From assembly GCA_009838035.1 (NCBI GenBank), contig VXSK01000004.1:1-64000 (forward strand): DNA of 64,000 bases, read 5' to 3'. Shown piece by piece: positions 58,037 through 64,000 of this stretch; within the stretch, counting starts at the first letter, position 1; each line of letters starts with the position of its first letter. Source of the stretch: Gammaproteobacteria bacterium (GTDB lineage: Bacteria; Pseudomonadota; Gammaproteobacteria; Steroidobacterales; Foliamicaceae). The notes beneath the pieces were generated by a model. The model was not told the DNA's origin, did no database searches, and was given only the letters and a program-made list of their open reading frames with translations. The position numbers and the translations under genes are program-made.

Positions 58037-58896
58037 GCATGGTTTCTCGAATTCGCAGCGCGGGCCGTTTGTGCCTGATGACGGCCGGCGTGTTGCTGTT
58101 GTCCGCTTGCTGGAACTGGATTCCGGAAGACCCGGCGCCGGCCGGCCAGGCCCCGCCTGAAGCAATTCCTTCCGCCGCCACTCCATCGGAGTCGTCCCGG
58201 CGGAGCACGGCCGGCGCCAACGACTGGTACACGGTGGAGGCGGGCGACACGCTTTTCTCCATCGCCTGGCGATTCCGCCATCCGGTGAGCGACCTCGCAG
58301 CCTGGAATGAGTTGGGCGACGGCAGCCTGATCCTGGTGGGGCAGCGACTAAGGCTCACGCCTCCACCGGGCTATTCCGCTTCGGGTTCCGTTGCCGCCGC
58401 TCCGGCCTCTTCTCCGGCGACCCGGGGCTCCGCAGGCGGAGGGGTCGCCACCGATCGGGGTTCGTCGCCGCAGGACTTGCCGGCCCCGTCATCTCCGTCT
58501 TCCCAACCGGCATCGGGCGCGACCCGATGGGGGTGGCCCACGACGGGGAGCGTGGACGTCGAGGGCGCGCGGGCGCGGGACGGCGACTACGGCATCCGTA
58601 TCCTGGGGACGCGTGGTCAGGACATCATGGCCTCCGACGGAGGCAAGATCATGTATGCGGGAGACGGACTGAAGGCGTATGGACTCCTGGTGATCGTGCA
58701 GCATTCCCCGGAGTGGCTCAGCGCCTACGGCCACAACGAGAGGATTCTGGTCAAGGAAGGTGACGAGGTGCGCGCCGGCCAGCCGATCGCGACCATGGGG
58801 GTGGGCCCCGGCAATGCGGCCATGCTGCACTTCGAGATTCGTCGCAACGGCAAGCCGGTCGAGCCTGTTCGATTGCTGCCGCGGCGCGACGGATGA
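58033..58896 (+). CDS. nlpD: NlpD-like LysM/LytM lipoprotein (amidase activator)
   Basis: A 287-residue envelope protein. A lipoprotein signal (GVLLLSACWN) is followed by a LysM domain (YTVEAGDTLFSIAWRFRH to LIVGQRL-type LILVGQRLRL), a Pro/Ser/Ala-rich linker, and a LytM/M23 domain (GIRILGTRGQDIMASDGGKI; HFEIRRNGKPVEPVRLLP). The zinc ligands of active M23 peptidases are mostly missing, for example no His at the first HxxxD site, as in E. coli NlpD, which activates the amidase AmiC at the septum. rpoS, the normal downstream neighbour, is not here. Confidence 0.92.
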   Translation: MSMVSRIRSAGRLCLMTAGVLLLSACWNWIPEDPAPAGQAPPEAIPSAATPSESSRRSTAGANDWYTVEAGDTLFSIAWRFRHPVSDLAAWNELGDGSLILVGQRLRLTPPPGYSASGSVAAAPASSPATRGSAGGGVATDRGSSPQDLPAPSSPSSQPASGATRWGWPTTGSVDVEGARARDGDYGIRILGTRGQDIMASDGGKIMYAGDGLKAYGLLVIVQHSPEWLSAYGHNERILVKEGDEVRAGQPIATMGVGPGNAAMLHFEIRRNGKPVEPVRLLPRRDG

Positions 58897-58946
58897 AATC
58901 TCGACGTTTTCCTCTTCGAAAGCACATTTGCGGAGGTGCTTGATTC

Positions 58947-60560
58947 ATGAAAGGCTTGATGATGGATTACCCCCTGACGGTGACCAGCCTGATGCGCCAC
59001 GTGGAAGCCCAGCACGGTGGCTCGGAGGTCTATTCGCTCACGGTCGAGAATCCCGCGCACCGAACGACCTACGCCGGGATCTTCCGCCGCGCCGCGAAAC
59101 TGGCCAACGCGCTCAGGCGCGTGGGCCTGAAGCAGGGCGACCGGGTTGCGACGATGGCCTGGAACGATTACCGGCACATGGAGCTGTACTACGGTATTTC
59201 CTGCATGGGGGGCGTTCTGCACACCATCAATCCGAGACTGTTCCCCGAGCAGCTTCAATACATCGTCAACCACGCCGAGGATCGTTTTCTTTTTGCCGAC
59301 CCCCTGCTGCTGCCTTTGCTGGAGAAGCTGCACCCCGCCTTTCCGAGCGTGGAAGCCCATGTCCTGCTTTGCTCGAAGGAGGCCATCCCCGAATCTTCGG
59401 TGCCGAATCTGATCAGCTACGAGGAACTGATCGAGGGCGAGAGCGATTCCTGTGACTGGCCCGATCTTGACGAAAACCTGGCCAGTTCCCTGTGTTACAC
59501 CTCGGGCACGACCGGCAATCCCAAGGGCGTGCTGTTCTCGCACCGCTCCACCGTCCTGCACACGTACGCAAGCGCGCTGGCCGACGCGATCAGCATCAAC
59601 AGCACCGACAGCGTACTGCCGGTCGTGCCGATGTTTCACGCCAATGCCTGGGGGGTGGTCTACAGCGCTCCGATGGTGGGCGCCAAGCTCGTGCTTCCGG
59701 GCCCCAAGGCGGGCGATCCCGAGGCCCTGGCGGCGATGATGAACGGCGAGCGCGTCACCAAGGCGCTGGGCGTGCCGACTGTCTGGCTGGGTTTGCTGAA
59801 CTACCTGGACGCCACCGGCCAGCGCCTGGAAACGGTGCAGGACCTGGTGGTGGGGGGCGCGGCCTGCCCGCGGTCGATGATGGTGGATTTTGCCGAACAG
59901 CACGGGATTCACGTGGTTCACGCCTGGGGTATGACCGAAATGAGCCCCCTGGGCAGCGTCAACGCGCCTACGGCCAGTACCGCCGGCATGGACGCGGAGG
60001 CCAAACTGCAACAGCGTCTGAGCCAGGGGCGCGCGCCGTACGGAGTGGAGATGCGGCTGGTCGACGACGACGGCGGAGAATTGCCCAGGGACGGTCGGGC
60101 CGTGGGGCGCCTGCAGGTTCGTGGGCCATGGGTCGCGAACCGTTACTACCGGGCGGAGGAATCGGCGCTGGAGGACGGCTGGTTCGACACCGGAGACGTC
60201 GCCAGCATCGATCCGGAAGGCTTCATGCGCATCACTGACCGCACCAAGGACCTGATCAAGTCCGGCGGCGAGTGGATCAGTTCGATCGAACTTGAAGACG
60301 TGGCCATGGCGCATCCCGCAGTGGCCGAGGCGGCGGTGATCGCGATGCCGCACGCGAAATGGTCGGAACGGCCGCTGCTGATCGTCTGCCTGAAGGAGGA
60401 CGCGGCGGTCGATTCCGACGCCCTGCTGGCCTGGTTTGAAGGCAAGGTCGCCAAGTGGTGGATTCCCGATGCGGTGGAGTTCACCGACGAACTGCCGCAC
60501 ACCGCCACCGGAAAGGTCAGCAAGCTCAAGCTGCGCGAACAGTTCGCTGCGGCGGCGTGA
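58947..60560 (+). CDS. Acyl-CoA ligase (AlkK-like medium/long-chain fatty acid--CoA ligase)
   Basis: A 537-residue ANL-superfamily enzyme that activates a fatty acid to acyl-AMP and then acyl-CoA. It shows the P-loop-like YTSGTTGNPKGVLFSHRS (A3), HAWGMTEMSPLGS (A5), GWFDTGDVASIDPEGFMRI (A7), DRTKDLIKSGGEWISSIELE (A8) and the catalytic Lys in TATGKVSKLKLREQ (A10). Overall layout and length resemble AlkK-type ligases. It stands where rpoS is usually found, 50 nt after nlpD. The next gene begins in its stop codon (GTGA). Chain-length preference cannot be told. Confidence 0.9.
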   Translation: MKGLMMDYPLTVTSLMRHVEAQHGGSEVYSLTVENPAHRTTYAGIFRRAAKLANALRRVGLKQGDRVATMAWNDYRHMELYYGISCMGGVLHTINPRLFPEQLQYIVNHAEDRFLFADPLLLPLLEKLHPAFPSVEAHVLLCSKEAIPESSVPNLISYEELIEGESDSCDWPDLDENLASSLCYTSGTTGNPKGVLFSHRSTVLHTYASALADAISINSTDSVLPVVPMFHANAWGVVYSAPMVGAKLVLPGPKAGDPEALAAMMNGERVTKALGVPTVWLGLLNYLDATGQRLETVQDLVVGGAACPRSMMVDFAEQHGIHVVHAWGMTEMSPLGSVNAPTASTAGMDAEAKLQQRLSQGRAPYGVEMRLVDDDGGELPRDGRAVGRLQVRGPWVANRYYRAEESALEDGWFDTGDVASIDPEGFMRITDRTKDLIKSGGEWISSIELEDVAMAHPAVAEAAVIAMPHAKWSERPLLIVCLKEDAAVDSDALLAWFEGKVAKWWIPDAVEFTDELPHTATGKVSKLKLREQFAAAA

Positions 60561-60922
60561 AGCTTCAGCTGGAAGCCGGGGGCGCGCTGACCGTGCGGTG
60601 GTGGCGGCCGGGCGAATTGCGTATCGGCAAGGACGTCTGGCGCGAGCCGGTCCTGCTGAGTCCGGAGGAGGTGCGGCCCTGGCCCCTGAAGGAAGATGAA
60701 CCCGTTACCCTCGAGCACTTGGCGCCGCTGATCGACCAACAGCCCGACGTCATCATCCTGGGCACCGGCGAGGTGCAGCGGTTTCCCGATCACGACATCG
60801 GCGGAACGCTGCTGGTAAAGGGCATAGGACTCGAAGTCATGGACACGGGCGCCGCTTGCCGCACCTACAACGTGCTGGCGTCCGAAGGCCGCGCCGTCGC
60901 CGCCGCCCTCCGCGTCCGCTAA
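60557..60922 (+). CDS. Mth938-like (DUF498/NDUFAF3 family) protein
   Basis: A 121-residue protein. The GTG at 60557 overlaps the acyl-CoA ligase stop and opens a frame beginning [19 protein letters not shown]. The family core is visible: [29 protein letters not shown], then [24 protein letters not shown] with the typical VMDTxAACRTYN motif. The bacterial members have no settled function; the mitochondrial relative NDUFAF3 is a complex I assembly factor. Length is standard. Element D begins 6 nt after the stop. Confidence 0.87.
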   Translation: MKLQLEAGGALTVRWWRPGELRIGKDVWREPVLLSPEEVRPWPLKEDEPVTLEHLAPLIDQQPDVIILGTGEVQRFPDHDIGGTLLVKGIGLEVMDTGAACRTYNVLASEGRAVAAALRVR

Positions 60923-60927
60923 CCCTT

Positions 60928-61048
60928 TCTTCCTTTTTTCGCCACCCCTTGCTGCCGGAGTACGCCTGCGAGCACATCCCTGTGGGCTCGGCGTCGGCAT
61001 CCCTGCCTCCGACGCCCCCGGCAGCAAGGGGTGGCGAAAAAAGGAAGA
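60928..61048. repeat. Variable-arm / constant-core hairpin element D (upstream of prfB)
   Basis: A perfect 31-bp inverted repeat (60928-60958 with 61018-61048) encloses a 59-nt core with two ATCCCT-loop hairpins (60976-60981 and 60999-61004, 23 nt apart). The core is nearly the same as that of element C; the arms are not. A T-run lies in the 5' arm and an A-run in the 3' arm, the reverse of an intrinsic terminator. It starts 6 nt after a stop codon and ends 45 nt before the prfB ATG. Confidence 0.88.
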
Positions 61049-61093
61049 GCAGCTGGTTGCGGTTCGAAGCTCAGTGCCGTACGCTTCGCCGGC

Positions 61094-62189
61094 ATGGAAA
61101 CGACTCAGCTCAAGCCGCTGCTTGCCGATCTGGGCGCCCGACTCGAGGCGCTTAGGGGGTACCTTTGATTACGCCGGCAAGGCCCGGCGCCTGAGCGAAG
61201 TCGAAACCGAACTCGCCGACCCCTCCGTCTGGTCCGATTCGCAACGCGCCGGCGCGCTGGGACGCGAACGGGCGTCCTTGCAGTCCGTTACTCAAACGCT
61301 GGATCGCCTCGCAGCGGACGCCGGCGAGCTGGAAGAGTTGCTCGAGCTGGCCCTTGAAGAGCAGGACCAGGCCACGCTGGAGGACGTGAGCGACGGAATC
61401 CGGAAGCTTGCGGAGGAAGTGGAGAAGCTGGAGTTCCGCCGCATGTTTGGCGGCGCCAGGGACGGCTCCAATGCGTTTCTTGAAGTCACGGCCGGATCCG
61501 GTGGACACGACGCACAGGACTTCGCCGAAATGTTGCTGCGCATGTACCTCAAGTTCTGCGAGGCCAACAAGTTCGACGCGCAACTGATCGAGGCCTCCGA
61601 CGGCGAGGTCGCCGGGGTGAAGAGCGCCACCGTGCATGTGCGCGGCGATCATGCGTACGGATGGCTGCGGACCGAGACCGGCGTGCATCGGCTGGTGCGA
61701 AAGTCGCCCTTCGATTCCGGGGCCCGCCGGCATACTTCGTTCGCCAGCGTTTTCGTTTCTCCCGAGATCGAGGAAGAAGCGGAGGTGGAAGTGGACCCGG
61801 GCGATCTGCGGATCGACGTTTACCGTGCCAGCGGCGCCGGCGGACAGCACGTCAACCGCACCGAATCCGCGGTTCGCATCACCCACCAGCCTTCGGGCAT
61901 CGTCGTGCAGTGCCAGAACGAGCGCTCGCAGCACAAGAACCGGGCCACGGCCATGAAGCAGTTGCGCGCCAAGCTTTTCGAGCTGGCCGAGCGCGAGCGG
62001 CGGGCGGAGCAGCAGGCCCTGGAAGACAGCAAGGCCGACATCGGCTGGGGGAACCAGATCCGCTCGTACGTTCTCGATCAGTCGCGGGTCAAGGACCTGC
62101 GCACCGGCGTGGAGTCCGGCAACCCCACGGCCGTGCTGAACGGCGCCCTGGGCCCATTTATCGAGGCGGGCCTCAAGCAGGGGGTCTAG
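61094..62189 (+). CDS. prfB: Peptide chain release factor 2, with programmed +1 frameshift
   Basis: A 364-residue factor that releases peptides at UGA and UAA. Translation starts at ATG 61094 ([20 protein letters not shown]), reaches CTT-TGA at 61163-61168, and must skip one base (61166) to continue as [20 protein letters not shown]. The frameshift signal AGGGGGTACCTTTGA is classical: internal Shine-Dalgarno-like AGGGGG, then CTT-T. The factor thus regulates itself, because scarce RF2 favours the shift. The body has the SPF codon-recognition motif ([16 protein letters not shown]) and GGQ ([18 protein letters not shown]). Its 3' end overlaps the convergent permease gene by 17 nt. Confidence 0.97.
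61154..61168 (+). promoter_or_regulatory. prfB programmed +1 frameshift signal
   Basis: AGGGGG (61154-61159) lies 3 nt upstream of the slippery CTT-T and the in-frame TGA (61166-61168), matching the E. coli prfB arrangement. Reading in frame stops after 24 codons; the +1 frame continues to 62189. Confidence 0.95.
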
Positions 62190-63549
62190 TCCGGCGGGTG
62201 AACCAGACCAGGAGGCCGGCAGCGCCCCAGCCCAGCACGATGCCCCATTCCTGCGGCCATACCAGGCTGGACGGGCTGAAGGGCATGAACAGGCACAAAA
62301 GGCCCAGGGCCAGCACGATGGCCGACATGCCGACGATCCGCGGATAGCGCAACTTGTAGGGCCGGGGCAGGTCGGGTTGGCTTCGGCGAAGGGCCAGGAA
62401 CGCGATCGGCACGAACAGGTAGGCGGCCACCACGGCAAAACTGCCGCAGTTGATCAGCCACACCAGGATCGTCCGCCCGAACAGCGGGGAAATGCAGCTC
62501 AACAGTCCGATCGCGAGCACGGCGACATAGGGCGTCTTGTAGCGTGGATGAAGCCGCCCGAACACCGCGGGCAGGCTGCCCGATTCGGCCAGGGCGAAGA
62601 CCACGCGGCTGCCGCCGATAATGAAGGCGTTCCAGCTCGTGAGCACGCCGCCGATACCGCCGATCGTGAGCGCCACGCCGGCCCAGGATCCGCCCGCGGC
62701 CACGGACCAGAGCTTCTTCGCCGCATCCGCCGTAATCAGTCCGTCGCCGGCCAGTTCCTCCGGGGTGAGCGCCACCGCCACCGACCAGGCGATCGCGCCG
62801 TACCAGGCCACGGCCATGACCAGGGAGACGATCAGCAATCGCCCGATGCGCTTCGGCGGAAGGTCGATCTCCTCGGCCGATTGCGGCAATACGTCGAATC
62901 CGACCAGCAGGGCGGGGACCATGATCAGGACGGTGAGAATGCCGGTGGCCGGAACGGCGATTTTCGGTTCCGCCAATTCGGGCAGGCCGAAACCGGCCGC
63001 CCCGGCGAACAGCACCACGCCGGACACGAAGATGGCGACGGTCACAATGCCCTGGACGATCGCCGCAGTTCGGATGCCGACGACGTTGATCCAGGTCATC
63101 ACGACGGCGCCCGCCAGGCCCACGAGGATGAACCCCGCATCGACGGGGGCGCCGGCGACGTGCCAGAGGGCGCCCATGCGGATCGCGGGTATGAGGTATT
63201 CCACCGCGGTGGGCAGCGCCACGGACTCAAACACGCATACCGTCACGTAGGCCATCAGCAGCGCCCAGGTGCAGACGAACGACCAGCCGGCCCCCAGCCC
63301 GGCGTGGGTGTAGACGTGCTCGCCGCCGGCCCGCGGCATGGCGGAGGCCAGCTCGGCATAGGTCAGCGCGATGAACCCGATCACCAGCCCGCCGGCGGCG
63401 AACGCGATCAATGTTCCGAGACTTCCGGCGTTGCCGACCCAGTAGCCGGTCATCAATATCCAGCTCCAGCCGATCATCGCTCCGAATGAGAGCATCAGCA
63501 CGTCGCGCGTTTTCAGCACGCGCGCAAAGCGAGTCGGGGCAGCCTGCAT
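62173..63549 (-). CDS. APC-family amino-acid permease
   Basis: A 458-residue secondary transporter of the amino acid-polyamine-organocation superfamily, with about twelve hydrophobic segments. The N-terminus [19 protein letters not shown] replaces the common GxG[IV]F loop of segment 1. Other family marks are [20 protein letters not shown]-type [35 protein letters not shown] after segment 6, and [12 protein letters not shown] near the end. Length is normal. It is the last gene of a minus-strand set with an M24 peptidase and a small protein, suggesting peptide or amino-acid use. The substrate is unknown. Confidence 0.88.
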   Translation of the reverse strand: MQAAPTRFARVLKTRDVLMLSFGAMIGWSWILMTGYWVGNAGSLGTLIAFAAGGLVIGFIALTYAELASAMPRAGGEHVYTHAGLGAGWSFVCTWALLMAYVTVCVFESVALPTAVEYLIPAIRMGALWHVAGAPVDAGFILVGLAGAVVMTWINVVGIRTAAIVQGIVTVAIFVSGVVLFAGAAGFGLPELAEPKIAVPATGILTVLIMVPALLVGFDVLPQSAEEIDLPPKRIGRLLIVSLVMAVAWYGAIAWSVAVALTPEELAGDGLITADAAKKLWSVAAGGSWAGVALTIGGIGGVLTSWNAFIIGGSRVVFALAESGSLPAVFGRLHPRYKTPYVAVLAIGLLSCISPLFGRTILVWLINCGSFAVVAAYLFVPIAFLALRRSQPDLPRPYKLRYPRIVGMSAIVLALGLLCLFMPFSPSSLVWPQEWGIVLGWGAAGLLVWFTRRTRPPA

Positions 63550-63560
63550 GTGGGCGGGTT

Positions 63561-63839
63561 TCAGGCGTCGGCGCCGGGGGCCCCGGGAGGCTTGTCGAGC
63601 GCGCGGGAAAGAATGGCCTGTATGAAGGCGTCACGGTCGCGCAGGATTTCCTCCTGCTGGTCTTCGTCGGGTTTCCAGCGATCCAGTTCGTCGCGATCCA
63701 GCGCGCCGCGGCTTTCGAGCACGCGCTCCATCACCTGCAGGCGGTCGCGCGTGACGTAGAGCTCTTCGGCCAGACCCATGATGACGTTCATCATGCGGTC
63801 CAGCGTCTCGTGGCCCAGCCAGTCGTTTCGTTTCGCCAT
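63561..63839 (-). CDS. Small unknown protein, helical
   Basis: A 92-residue protein I cannot assign to a family. The sequence (GHETLDRMMNVIMGLAEELY, then RDRLQVMERVLESRGALDRD) predicts mostly amphipathic helix with a possible coiled coil, and a Pro/Gly tail. There is no signal peptide or membrane segment. It lies 14 nt after the M24 peptidase stop and 11 nt before the permease ATG, so it is almost surely cotranscribed with them; it might be a peptidase or transporter accessory. Confidence 0.7.
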   Translation of the reverse strand: MAKRNDWLGHETLDRMMNVIMGLAEELYVTRDRLQVMERVLESRGALDRDELDRWKPDEDQQEEILRDRDAFIQAILSRALDKPPGAPGADA

Positions 63840-63853
63840 TAAGTTCTATTGGT

Positions 63854-64000
63854 TCAGCAGGGCAGATGTATCAGTTCACGCGGCATGTCGCAGAGGTATT
63901 CGGGACCGTGACGGCCGATCAGCAGGGTGTTCTCATAGTAAATGCCACCGAATCCGATCTCGCACACCTCCATGTCCATGTTCACGACCATGCCTTCCTC
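63854..64000 (-). CDS. M24-family metallopeptidase, C-terminal end (runs off the window)
   Basis: The last 48 codons of a gene whose start lies beyond the window end. The visible part, EEGMVVNMDMEVCEIGFGGI then YYENTLLIGRHGPEYLCDMP, fits the C-terminal metal-ligand region of M24 (pita-bread) peptidases such as Xaa-Pro aminopeptidases or creatinase-like proteins: Glu in a GMVxNMDMEV strand and a following EN(T)LLI strand. The exact subfamily needs the missing part. It heads the gene set with the small protein and the permease. Confidence 0.7.
   Translation of the reverse strand, partial: EEGMVVNMDMEVCEIGFGGIYYENTLLIGRHGPEYLCDMPRELIHLPC

Noticed and set aside
60928-61048. Element D as a rho-independent terminator
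   Set aside because: The T-run is in the 5' arm and the A-run in the 3' arm on either strand, so no U-run follows the stem; the loop is also very long.
61074-61166. Treating prfB as a simple frame starting near 61074
   Set aside because: The residues before DYAGKARRL do not match RF2, while the frame from ATG 61094 to the CTT-TGA site does; the classical +1 shift explains the gene.

Overview
The window is a GC-rich, gene-dense stretch of a Gram-negative chromosome, most likely a gammaproteobacterium. Evidence: csrA directly followed by tRNA-Ser(GCU); the purN/purM and DUF2066/phosphatidyltransferase/hda neighbourhood; the long tsf-pyrH-frr-uppS-cdsA-rseP-bamA-skp-lpxD-lpxA-lpxB-rnhB-dnaE-accA cluster; surE-pcm-yqaA-nlpD; and complete lipid A and outer-membrane assembly genes. 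I cannot place it to order or family from sequence alone.

Region by region. 1-9.4 kb: a glycan-use locus, all on the minus strand: TonB-dependent receptor, LacI-type repressor, GH3 beta-glucosidase, a TIM-barrel glycoside hydrolase and a GPH-family sugar symporter. The last four are joined by overlapping stop/start codons, and the receptor promoter carries a perfect 14-bp LacI-type palindrome. 9.4-10.8 kb: tRNA-Ala, tRNA-Glu, an N-formylglutamate amidohydrolase-like gene, csrA and tRNA-Ser. 10.8-14.9 kb: a Tat-exported molybdenum hydroxylase large subunit coupled to an FG-GAP/UnbV lipoprotein. 14.7-21.0 kb: two paralogous MFS transporters flanking a CydD-like/ABC exporter pair. 21.1-22.1 kb: an orphan ribbon-helix-helix protein with its terminator, and RNase P RNA. 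22.1-26.0 kb (minus): a 3-hydroxyisobutyrate dehydrogenase family enzyme, dcd, a DUF3108 protein, purN and purM. 26.0-28.3 kb: a DUF2066 protein and an apparent fusion of a CDP-alcohol phosphatidyltransferase with the replication regulator Hda. 28.3-31.7 kb (minus): glnD and map. 31.9-51.3 kb: the translation / envelope / lipid A / dnaE cluster ending in accA, a DUF1838 protein and tilS; dxr and fabZ are not at their usual places. 51.3-62.2 kb: pyrG, kdsA, eno, ftsB, surE, pcm, yqaA, nlpD, an AlkK-like acyl-CoA ligase, a Mth938-like protein and prfB with its programmed +1 frameshift; rpoS is not next to nlpD. 62.2-64.0 kb (minus): an amino-acid permease, a small unknown protein and the end of an M24 peptidase.

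Two things stand out. (1) The phosphatidyltransferase-Hda fusion (27047-28336) would tether the DnaA-inactivating ATPase to the membrane and to an enzyme of phospholipid synthesis. (2) Four intergenic elements (51334-51573 as a pair, 55516-55620, 60928-61048) share one architecture: a long stem whose sequence differs at every locus but whose two arms match each other almost perfectly, capped by a conserved core with two small hairpins that show ATCCCT-type loops about 20-23 nt apart. Two of them begin 6-7 nt after a stop codon and end about 45 nt before the next start.
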